From NCBI GenBank assembly GCA_027924585.1, contig BSBM01000059.1:5952001-6016000 (forward strand): 64,000 bases of DNA, read 5' to 3'. The stretch comes from Larix kaempferi. Its lineage: Eukaryota > Streptophyta > Pinopsida > Pinales > Pinaceae. Each line of letters begins with the position of its first letter. Within the stretch, counting starts at the first letter, position 1. This document shows positions 33,689-44,823 of the stretch, one piece after another. The notes below the pieces were generated by a model. That model was not told the DNA's origin. It saw only the letters and a list, made by a program, of their open reading frames with translations, and did not search any database. Made by a program: the position numbers and the translations under genes.

Positions 33689-35610
33689 GTAGAAAATCAC
33701 CTTAAATAGTGTTGATGTTGGTTTCGAGCTCCACACTCATTTTGTTTATGTGCTTTTCCATTCTTTTAGCGATCCTAGTTATGCTGCCATAAACATTAAC
33801 AAGCTCAACGAAGGCTCGAAACCACCATCAACACTGTTCAAGGTGAGTCTCTTCATTTTCTCCTGTGTGGGGTGTTGTTCGTAGTCGTTGGATCACATAG
33901 ACTGCAGTAATGAGATCGATGACCCAACATATCCCACATTTTTCCTCTTTCCATTCTCTATTGTCCCCGGTATCATCTCGTCTCGGTTGTATATACTAGC
34001 CTGTGAAGGCTAGTATATCTGGAATATAGATTTTAGCAATATTTCTCTACGCGAAACTGATTGTAACACCACCTCCTACAAAAAATAAACAAGCAGGCGA
34101 ATGCGAGGATCACTGAAAGAATTGCAAATCACAGAAACAAAATGAGTGTCAAGCTCGTTTAAACCATGATGATAAGAACAATCATCTCCCAACCATAGAC
34201 AAAGCTATTTGTCTCCCCCGAGCTCAGACCTTCCAATAGAGAACGATGTACATACGGATAGTAGTAGCGCAAACCCTAGAAAACAAGGGAGAAACTTCTC
34301 CAATAGTGGAGAACCCCAAAAAATCAGTCCCTTAACTGAAGTAGGGAACCACTCTTGGTTAGAGCGAACTTGCTTGAGTGAATGATGAAATGAGAGGTCG
34401 AACTCTCTATTCATACACATCAAAGGGTGACTTTTTTCCTGACCGGGTCGACCTAACTTTCCCTAACTGCGCCGACCTGACTGGTGCAGTTCTGCCCATT
34501 GTATGGCGCAAATTTCCGACTGCTTTGGGGCAGTTTACCCACTGGTCCGACCTGTCTTTAAGGGGAAATACAGAAAATTACATTTAATAAATCTTTTCTT
34601 TGTGATTTCACCGCTAGGTTTACATTGAGTGTTTTACATGATCAAATACATTGACGTCTTGTCCCATAGGAGGTACCTTAACAAGATGAAATGCAAAAAG
34701 AATAAATTCTGAAGTTGTATTGTTTCCAACACTCCCTCTCAACAAGGAAGGTATTCTTCGAACACTTTATTCTAATCATATTCTTAATTTGGTCGACCTA
34801 TGAGGTGATGCCCCATGCAGCTACTACTCCAACACTGCCTCTTGGCCATGGAGGTATCGTCAGCATTATCATACTGAAACACATCTCGATATCATATGTA
34901 CATCACAGTTATCTCTAACCTCTCTATATCATAAGGAAGGTCTTCCAACACAATCACAATTAGTCGAGAAGTGTCCACAAAGGAACATGCACTAGCTCCA
35001 CGACTCCGCTCCTCTCCCTAGTTGAATCACTCGTGCATCAGCTCAAGAACTCTGCACAGTCCATCGTAGAGTTTATTATGCATCAATACAATGTGCTCAG
35101 CTCAACCTAGTCCATCTGGTGCCTACATCATCAACACTCCCTCTTCGCTGGAGAGGTATCATCACATCGGAACACATCTTGTTATCATAAGAGGCTCCAT
35201 TCCAACACAGGGATACACTCCACAAAGGAGAAAGTTCCCCAAATGAACCATCCACAAATAAGCATGTTCAACAAAGAAACCATCCCACAATGGGACAAAC
35301 TCCACGGAGGATAACGTTCCACAAAGCAACCATCCCACAAAGGGACCATATCATCTTTTTAAAGAAGATATATGATCTACGTGATGAACTTGGTCATTCT
35401 AGACAACAGAGGATTACTTCCTCAAGCACTTTATCTGTGGAAGGTGGCAATGATGGGGAAAATCTTTGAACAGGAGAAGTAAGATGAGCTGATACGAAGG
35501 ACAATAGAGAATGGGAAGAGGAAAAGTGCCGGAGATCTTGAGTCATCGATCCCATGACTGCAATCTATGCAATGAAACAACTACGAACAACGCCCTACAC
35601 GAGAGAAAAC
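33689..35610. repeat. Array monomer 6 (type A)
   Basis: 1,922 bp. First member of the near-identical part of the array. Type A markers are TTAAATAGTG, CTCCACACTC and AAGTGTCCACAAAGG. Inverted-repeat arms at about 33555-33731 and 33813-33988. Confidence 0.92.
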
Positions 35611-37548
35611 GTAGAAAATCACCTTAAGTAGTGTTGATGTTGGTTTCGAGCTCTACATTCATTTTGTTTATTGGTTTTTCCATTCTTTCAGTGATCCTGG
35701 TTATGCTGCTATAAACATTAACAAGAACAAGGAAGGCTCGAAACCACCATCAACACTGTTCAAGGTGGGTTTCTTCATTTTCTCCTGTGTAGGGTGTTGT
35801 TCGTAGTCGTTGCATCACATAGACTGCAGTAATGAGACCGATGACTCAACATCTCCCACATTTTTCCTCTTTCCATCCTCTATTATCCCTTGTATCACCT
35901 CGTCTCACTTGTATATACTAGCTTGTGAAAGCTAGTATATCTGGAACGTAGATATTAGCAATATTTCTCTACGAGAAACTGATTGTGACACCACCTCCTA
36001 CAAAAAATAAACAAGCAGGCGACTGCAAGGATCAATGAAAGAATGGCAAATCGCAGAAAAGAAATGAGTGTCGAGCTCGTTTAAACCATGATGATAAGAG
36101 CAATCATCTCCCAACCATAGACAAAGTTATTTGTCTCCCCTGAGCTCAGACCTTCAAATAGAGAATGATGTATATCCGGATAGTAGTAGCGCAAACCCTA
36201 GAAAACAAGGGAGAAACTTCTCCAATAGTGGAGAACCCCAAAAAATCAGTCCCTTAACTGAAGTAGCGAACCACTCTTGGCTACAACGAACTTGCTTGAG
36301 TGAATGACGAAATGAGAGGCCGAACTCTCTATTTATACACATCAAAGGGTGACTTTTTTCCTGACCGGGTTGACCTAACTTTCCCTAACGGCGCCGACCT
36401 GACTGGTGCAGTTCTGCCCATTGTATGGGGCAAATTGCCCACTGCTTTGGGGCAATTTACCCACTGGTCCGACTTGTCTTGGGGAAATACAGAAAATTAC
36501 ATTTAATAAATCTTTTCTTTGTGATTTCACCCCTAGGATTACATTGAGTGTTTTACATGATCGAATACATTGACATCTTTTCCCATAGGAGGTATCTTAA
36601 CAAGATGAAATGCAATAAGAATAACTTCCGAAGTTGTATCGTTTCGAACACTCCCTCTAAAAAGGGAAGGTATTCTTCGAATATTGTATTCTAATCTTAT
36701 TCTTTATTTGGTCGACCTATGAAGTGATGCCCCATGCAGCTACTACTCCAACACTGCCTCTTGGCCATGGAGGTACCGTCAGCATGATCATACCGAAACA
36801 CATCTCGATATCATAAGTACATCACAGTTATCTCTAACCTCTCTATACCATAAGGAAGGTCTTCCAACACAATCACAGTTAGTCGAGAGGTGTCAACAAA
36901 TCGATCTTCGTGCATCTGCTCAATCCAGTCCATTGTGAAACATGCACTACCTCCATGACTCTGCCCTCTCCATAGGTGAGTCACTCGTGCATCAGCTCAA
37001 GAACTCTGCACAGTCCATCGTAGAGTCTATCATGCATCAATACAATGTGCTCAGCTCAACCCAATCCATCGAGTGCCTACATCATCAACACTCCCTCTTA
37101 GCTAAAGAGGTATCATCACGTCGGAACACATCTTGTTATCATAAGAGGGTCCATTCCAGCACAGGCATACACTCAACAAAGAAGAACGTTCCCCAAATGA
37201 ACCATCCACAAATAAGCATGTTCCACAATGGCACATGCTCCACAGAGGAGTACGTTCCAGAAATGAACCATCCCACAAAGGGACCATATCATCTTTTTAA
37301 AGAAGATATATGATCTACCTGATGAACTTGGTCATTCTAGACCACAGAGGATTACTTCCGCAAGCACTTTATCTGTGGAAGGTGGCAATGAGGGGGGAAA
37401 TCTTTGAAGAAGAGAAGTGAGATGAGGTGATACGAATGACAATAGAGGACGGAAAGGGGAAAAATGCCGGAGATGTTGAGTCATCGATCCCATGACTCCA
37501 GTCTATGCGATGAAACAACTACGAACAACGCCCTACACGAGAGAAAAT
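35611..37548. repeat. Array monomer 7 (type B)
   Basis: 1,938 bp. Type B markers are CGTAGAAAATC, TTAAGTAGTG, CTCTACATTC and GTCAACAAATCGATC. Inverted-repeat arms at about 35477-35653 and 35735-35910. Confidence 0.92.
36330..36338 (-). promoter_or_regulatory. Minus-strand TATA box in a type B monomer
   Basis: CTATTTATAC on the plus strand is GTATAAATAG on the minus strand, followed there by GAGAGTTCGGCCTCTC, a plausible start region. The equivalent box occurs in every monomer, with the same surroundings. Confidence 0.5.
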
Positions 37549-38267
37549 GTAGAAAATCACCTTAAATAGTGTTGATGTTGGTTTCGAGCTCCACACTCAT
37601 TTTGTTTATGTGCTTTTCCATTCTTTTAGCGATCCTAGTTATGCTGCTATAAACATTAACAAGCTCAACGAAGGCTCGAAACCACCATCAACACTGTTCA
37701 AGGTGAGTCTCTTCATTTTCTCCTGTGTGGGGTGTTGTTCGTAGTCGTTGGATCACATAGACTGCAGTAATGAGATCGATGACCCAACATATCCCACATT
37801 TTTCCTCTTTCCATCCTCTATTGTCCCCGGTATCATCTCGTCTCGGTTGTATATACTAGCCTGTGAAGGCTAGTATATCTGGAATATAGATTTTAGCAAT
37901 ATTTCTCTACGCGAAACTAATTGTGACACCACCTCCTACAAAAAATAAACAAGCAGGCGAATGCGAGGATCACTGAAAGAATTGCAAATCACAGAAACAA
38001 AATGAGTGTCAAGCTCGTTTAAACCATGATGATAAGAACAATCATCTCCCAACCATAGACAAAGCTATTTGTCTCCCCCGAGCTCAGACCTTCCAATAGA
38101 GAACGATGTACATACGGATAGTAGTAGCGCAAACCCTAGAAAACAAGGGAGAAACTTCTCCAATAGTGGAGAATCCCAAAAAATCAGCCCCTTAACTGAA
38201 GTAGGGAACCACTCTTGGTTAGAGCGAACTTGCTTGAGTGAATGATGAAATGAGAGGTCGAACTCTC

Positions 38268-38276
38268 TATTTATAC
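38268..38276 (-). promoter_or_regulatory. Minus-strand TATA box in a type A monomer
   Basis: CTATTTATA here is TATAAATAG on the minus strand. It lies 305 bp downstream, in that sense, of the LTR-start signature at 38581, a spacing suited to U3. Confidence 0.5.
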
Positions 38277-38570
38277 ACATCAAAGGGTGACTTTTTTCCT
38301 GACCGGATCGACCTAACTGCGCCGACCTGACTGGTGCAGTTCTTCCCATTGTATGGGGCAAATTTCCGACTGCTTTGGGGCAGTTTACCCACTGGTCCGA
38401 CCTGTCTTTCAGGGGAAATACAGAAAATTACATTTAATAAATCTTTTCTTTGTGATTTCACCGCTAGGTTTACATTGAGTGTTTTACATGATCAAATACA
38501 TTGACGTCTTGTCCCATAGGAGGTACCTTAACAAGATGAAATGCAAAAAGAATAAATTTTGAAGTTGTAC

Positions 38571-38592
38571 TGTTTCCAACACTCCCTCTCAA
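38571..38592 (-). other. PPT plus LTR-start signature in a monomer
   Basis: On the minus strand TTGAGAGGGAG is followed directly by TGTTGGAAAC. A purine run ending in GGGAG joined to TGTTGGAA is how the 3' LTR of plant Copia-type elements begins. The signature recurs in each monomer (diverged to TGTTCGAAAC in type B). It suggests that the monomer derives from the 3' end of an LTR retrotransposon. No PBS or LTR end was found. Confidence 0.5.
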
Positions 38593-39460
38593 CAAGGAAG
38601 GTATTCTTCGAACTCTGTATTCTAATCATATTCTTAATTTGGTCGACCTATGAGGTGATGCCCCATGCAGCTACTACTCCAACACTGCCTCTTGGCCATG
38701 GAGGTATCGTCAGCATTATCATACTGAAACACATCTCGATATCATATGTACATCACAGTTATCTCTAACCTCTCTATATCATAAGGAAGGTCTTCCAACA
38801 CAATCACAGTTAGTCGAGAAGTGTCCACAAAGGAACATGCACTAGCTCAACGACTCCGCTCCTCTCCCTAGGTGAATCACTCGTGCATCAGCTCAAGAAC
38901 TCTGCACAGTCCATCGTAGAGTCTATTATGCATCAATACAATGTGCTCAGCTCAACCCAGTCCATCTGGTGCCTACATCATCAACACTCCCTCTTCGCTG
39001 GAGAGGTATCATCACATCGGAACACATCTTGTTATCATAAGAGGCTCCATTCCAACACAGGGATACACTCCACAAAGGAGAAAGTTTCCCAAATGAACCA
39101 TCCACAAATAAGCATGTTCAACAAAGAAACCATCCCACAATGGGACAAACTCCACGGAGGATAACGTTCCACAAAGCAACCATCCCACAAAGGGACCATA
39201 TCATCTTTTTAAAGAAGATATATGATCTACGTGATGAACTTGGTCATTCTAGACAACAGAGGATTACTTCCTCAAGCACTTTATCTGTGGAAGGTGGCAA
39301 TGATGGGGAAAATCTTTGAAGAGGAGAAGTAAGATGAGCTGATACGAAGGACAATAGAGAATGGGAAGAGGAAAAGTGCCGGAGATCTTGAGTCATCGAT
39401 CCCATGACTGCAATCTATGCAATGAAACAACTACGAACAACGCCCTACACGAGAGAAAAC

Positions 39461-41397
39461 GTAGAAAATCACCTTAAGTAGTGTTGATGTTGGTTTCGAG
39501 CTCTACATTCATTTTGTTTATTGGTTTTTCCATTCTTTCAGTGATCCTGGTTATGCTGCTATAAACATTAACAAGAACAGGGAAGGCTCGAAACCACCAT
39601 CAACACTGTTCAAGGTGGGTTTCTTCATTTTCTCCTGTGTAGGGTGTTGTTCGTAGTCGTTGCATCACATAGACTGCAATAATGAGACCGATGACTCAAC
39701 ATCTCCCACATTTTTCCTCTTTCCATCCTCTATTATCCCTTGTATCACCTCGTCTCACTTGTATATACTAGCTTGTGAAGGCTAGTATATCTGGAACGTA
39801 GATATTAGCAATATTTCTCTACGAGAAACTGATTGTGACACCACCTCCTACAAAAAATAAACAAGCAGGCGACTGCGAGGATCAATGAAAGAATGGCAAA
39901 TCGCAGAAAAGAAATGAGTGTCGAGCTCGTTTAAACCATGATGATAAGAGCAATCATCTCCCAACCATAGACAAAGTTATTTGTCTCCCCTGAGCTCAGA
40001 CCTTCAAATAGAGAATGATGTATATCCGGATAGTAGTAGCGCAAACCCTAGAAAACAAGGGAGAAACTTCTCCAATAGTGGAGAACCCCAAAAAATCAGT
40101 CCCTTAACTGAAGTAGCGAACCACTCTTGGCTACAACGAACTTGCTTGAGTGAATGACGAAATGAGAGGCCGAACTCTCTATTTATACACATCAAAGGGT
40201 GACTTTTTTCCTGACCGGGTTGACCTAACTTTCCCTAACGGCGCCGACCTGACTGGTGCAGTTCTGCCCATTGTATGGGGCAAATTGCCCACTGCTTTGG
40301 GGCAATTTACCCACTGGTCCGACTTGTCTTGGGGAAATACAGAAAATTACATTTAATAAATCTTTTCTTTGTGATTTCACCCCTAGGATTACATTGAGTG
40401 TTTTACATGATCGAATACATTGACATCTTTTCCCATAGGAGGTATCTTAACAAGATGAAATGCAATAAGAATAACTTCCGAAGTTGTACCGTTTCGAACA
40501 CTCCCTCTCAAAAGGGAAGGTATTCTTCGAATATTGTATTCTAATCTTATTCTTTATTTGGTCAACCTATGAAGTGATGCCCCATGCAGCTACTACTCCA
40601 ACACTGCCTCTTGGCCATGGAGGTATCGTCAGCATGATCATACCGAAACACATCTCGATATCATAAGTACATCACAGTTATCTCTAACCTCTCTGTACCA
40701 TAAGGAAGGTCTTCCAACACAATCACAGTTAGTCGAGAGGTGTCAACAAATCGATCTTCGTGCATCTGCTCAATCCAGTCCATTGTGAAACATGCACTAG
40801 CTCGACGACTCTGCCCTCTCCATAGGTGAGTCACTCGTGCATCAGCTCAAGAACTCTGCACAGTCCATCGTAGAGTCTATCATGCATCAATACAATGTGC
40901 TCAGCTCAACCCAATCCATCGAGTGCCTACATCATCAACACTCCCTCTTAGCTAAAGAGGTATCATCACGTCGGAACACATCTTGTTATCATAAGAGGGT
41001 CCATTCCAGCACAGACATACACTCAACAAAGAAGAACGTTCCCCAAATGAACGATCCACAAATAAGCATGTTCCACAATGGCACACGCTCCACAGAGGAG
41101 TACGTTCCAGAAATGAACCATCCCACAAAGGGACCATATCATCTTTTTAAAGAAGATATATGATCTACCTGATGAACTTGGTCATTCTAGACCACAGAGG
41201 ATTACTTCCGCAAGCACTTTATCTGTGGAAGGTGGCAATGAGGGGGGAAATCTTTGAAGAAGAGAAGTGAGATGAGGTGATACGAATGACAATAGAGGAC
41301 GGAAAGGGAAAAATGCCGGAGATGTTGAGTCATCGATCCCATGACTGCAGTCTATGCGATGAAACAACTACGAACAATGCCCTACACGAGAGAAAAT
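39461..41397. repeat. Array monomer 9 (type B)
   Basis: 1,937 bp. Inverted-repeat arms at about 39327-39503 and 39585-39760. It carries the private variant CTCGACGACT at about 40801, shared with monomers 15, 17 and 18. Confidence 0.92.
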
Positions 41398-43320
41398 GTA
41401 GAAAATCACCTTAAATAGTGTTGATGTTGGTTTCGAGCTCCACACTCATTTTGTTTATGTGCTTTTCCATTCTTTTAGCGATCCTAGTTATGCTGCTATA
41501 AACATTAACAAGCTCAACGAAGGCTCGAAAACCACCATCAACACTGTTCAAGGTGAGTCTCTTCATTTTCTCCTGTGTGGGGTGTTGTTCGTAGTCGTTG
41601 GATCACATAGACTGCAGTAATGAGATCGATGACCCAACATATCCCACATTTTTCCTCTTTCCATCCTCTATTGTCCCCGGTATCATCTCGTCTCGGTTGT
41701 ATATACTAGCCTGTGAAGGCTAGTATATCTGGAATATAAATTTTAGCAATATTTCTCTACGCGAAACTGATTGTGACACCACCTCCTACAAAAAATAAAC
41801 AAGCAGGCGAATGCGAGGATCACTGAAAGAATTGCAAATCACAGAAACAAAATGAGTTTCAAGCTCGTTTAAACCATGATGATAAGAACAATCATCTCCC
41901 AACCATAGACAAAGCTATTTGTCTCCCCCGAGCTCAGACCTTCCAATAGAGAACGATGTACATACGGATAGTAGTAGCGCAAACCCTAGAAAACAAGGGA
42001 GAAACTTCTCCAATAGTGGAGAACCCCAAAAAATCAGTCCCTTAACTGAAGTAGGGAACCACTCTTGGTTAGAGCGAACTTGCTTGAGTGAATGATGAAA
42101 TGAGAGGTCGAACTCTCTATTTATACACATCAAAGGGTGACTTTTTTCCTGACCGGGTCGACCTAACTTTCCCTAACTGCGCCGACCTGACTGGTGCAGT
42201 TCTGCCCATTGTATGGGGCAAATTTCTGACTGCTTTGGGGCAGTTTACCCACTGGTCCGACCTGTCTTTCAGGGGAAATACAGAAAATTACATTTAATAA
42301 ATCTTTTCTTTGTGATTTCACCGCTAGGTTTACATTGAGTGTTTTACATGATCAAATACATTGACGTCTTGTCCCATAAGAGGTACCTTAACAAGATGAA
42401 ATGCAAAAAGAATAAATTCTGAAGTTGTACTGTTTCCAACACTCCCTCTCAACAAGGAAGGTATTCTTCGAACACTGTATTCTAATCATATTCTTAATTT
42501 GGTCGACCTATGAGGTGATGCCCCATGCAGCTACTACTCCAACACTGCCTCTTGGTCATGGAGGTATCGTCAGCATTATCATACTGAAACACATCTCGAT
42601 ATCATATGTACATCACAGTTATCTCTAACCTCTCTATATCATAAGGAAGGTCTTCCAACACAATCACAGTTAGTCGAGAAGTGTCCACAAAGGAACATGC
42701 ACTAGCTCCACGACTCCGCTCCTCTCCCTAGGTGAATCACTCGTGCATCAGCTCAAGAACTCTGCACAGTCCATCGTAGAGTCTATTATGCATCAATACA
42801 ATGTGGTCAGCTCAACCCAGTCCATCTGGTGCCTACATCATCAACACTCCCTCTTCGCTGGAGAGGTATCATCACATCGGAACACATCTTGTTATCATAA
42901 GAGGCTCCATTCCAACACAGGGATACACTCCACAAAGGAGAAAGTTCCCCAAATGAACCATCCACAAATAAGCATGTTCAACAAAGAAACCATCCCACAA
43001 TGGGACAAACTCCACGGAGGATAACGTTCCACAAAGCAACCATCCCACAAAGGGACCATATCATCTTTTTAAAGAAGATATATGATCTACGTGATGAACT
43101 TGGTCATTATAGACAACAGAGGATTACTTCCTCAAGCACTTTATCTGTGGAAGGTGGCAATGATGGGGAAAATCTTTGAAGAAGAGAAGTGAGATGAGGT
43201 GATACGAATGACAATAGAGGACGGAAAGGGGAAAAATGCCGGAGATGTTGAGTCATCGATCCCATGACTGCAGTCTATGCGATGAAACAACTACGAACAA
43301 CGCCCTACACGACAGAAAAT
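41398..43320. repeat. Array monomer 10 (type A)
   Basis: 1,923 bp. The exon-like segment has a 1-nt insertion (CTCGAAAACCACC at about 41525), which breaks its frame. The last 138 bp carry the arm sequence that belongs before an A monomer instead of a B monomer (see 43183-43338). Confidence 0.92.
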
Positions 43321-43338
43321 GTAGAAAATCACCTTAAA
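43183..43338. repeat. Ectopic conversion tract in the left arm
   Basis: Across the junction of monomers 10 and 11, all diagnostic bases from GAAGAGAAGTGAGATGAGGT to ACCTTAAATA match the arm found at B-to-A junctions. The sequence on both sides is that of the usual A-to-B junction (AATGATGGGG before, CTCTACATTC after). The minimal tract is about 156 bp and coincides with the left inverted-repeat arm. Confidence 0.85.
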
Positions 43339-44823
43339 TAGTGTTGATGTTGGTTTCGAGCTCTACATTCATTTTGTTTATTGGTTTTTCCATTCTTTCA
43401 GTGATCCTGGTTATGCTGCTATAAACATTAACAAGAACAAGGAAGGCTCGAAACCACCATCAACACTGTTCAAGGTGGGTTTCTTCATTTTCTCCTGTGT
43501 AGGGTGTTGTTCGTAGTCGTTGCATCACATAGACTGCAGTAATGAGACCGATGACTCAACATATCCCACATTTTTCCTCTTTCCATCCTCTATTATCCCT
43601 TGTATCACCTCGTCTCACTTGTATATACTAGCTTGTGAAGGCTAGTATATCTGGAACGTAGATATTAGCAATATTTCTCTACGAGAAACTGATTGTGACA
43701 CCACCTCCTACAAAAAATAAACAAGCAGGCGACTGCAAGGATCAATGAAAGAATGGCAAATCGCAGAAAAGAAATGAGTGTCGAGCTCGTTTAAACCATG
43801 ATGATAAGAGCAATCATCTCCCAACCATAGACAAAGTTATTTGTCTCCCCTGAGCTCAGACCTTCAAATAGAGAATGATGTATATCCGGATAGTAGTAGC
43901 GCAAACCCTAGAAAACAAGGGAGAAACTTCTCCAATAGTGGAGAACCCCAAAAAATCAGTCCCTTAACTGAAGTAGCGAAACACTCTTGGCTACAACGAA
44001 CTTGCTTGAGTGAATGACGAAATGAGAGGCCGAACTCTCTATTTATACACATCAAAGGGTGACTTTTTTCCTGACCGGGTTGACCTAACTTTCCCTAACG
44101 GCGCCGACCTGACTGGTGCAGTTCTGCCCATTGTATGGGGCAAATTGCCCACTGCTTTGGGGCAATTTACCCACTGGTCCGACTTGTCTTGGGGAAATAC
44201 AGAAAATTACATTTAATAAATCTTTTCTTTGTGATTTCACCCCTAGGATTACATTGAGTGTTTTACATGATCGAATACATTGACATCTTTTCCCATAGGA
44301 GGTATCTTAACAAGATGAAATGCAATAAGAATAACTTCCGAGGTTGTACCGTTTCGAACACTCCCTCTCAAAAGGGAAGGTATTCTTCGAATATTGTATT
44401 CTAATCTTATTCTTTATTTGGTCGACCTATGAAGTGATGCCCCATGCAGCTACTACCCCAACACTGCCTCTTGGCCATGGAGGTATCGTCAGCATGATCA
44501 TACCGAAACACATCTCGATATCATAAGTACATCACAGTTATCTCTAACCTCTCTATACCATAAGGAAGGTCTTCCAACACAATCACAGTTAGTCGAGAGG
44601 TGTCAACAAATCGATCTTCGTGCATCTGCTCAATCCAGTCCATTGTGAAACATGCACTAGCTCCACGACTCTGCCCTCTCCATAGGTGAGTCACTCGTGC
44701 ATCAGCTCAAGAACTCTGCACAGTCCATCGTAGAGTCTATCATGCATCAATACAATGTGCTCAGCTCAACCCAATCCATCGAGTGCCTACATCATCAACA
44801 CTCCCTCTTAGCTAAAGAGGTAT

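Larger units (their letters stand above)
37549..39460. repeat. Array monomer 8 (type A)
   Basis: 1,912 bp, ten bases shorter than other A monomers because TTTCCCTAAC is deleted at about 38318. Inverted-repeat arms at about 37415-37591 and 37673-37848. Confidence 0.92.

Noticed and set aside
37102-37287. Minus-strand frame rich in WDGSF/CGTCLFVDGSFGER repeats in each monomer
   Set aside because: It arises from short CCACAAA-type subrepeats read in one frame and overlaps a plus-strand frame of equal quality. There is no domain or start context.
36942-37313. Plus-strand frame of 93-123 codons (MHQLKNSAQSIVESIMHQYN...)
   Set aside because: Lies in the subrepeat region of the monomer, varies in length among monomers by indels, and lacks any recognised domain or promoter on that strand.
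38065-38361. Conserved minus-strand frame (MMCINREFDLSFHHSLKQ... type, 63-98 codons) in every monomer
   Set aside because: Its start codon lies upstream of, and its first codons run through, the minus-strand TATA box, so that promoter could not make it. Conservation is explained by overall monomer identity, and length varies between monomers.
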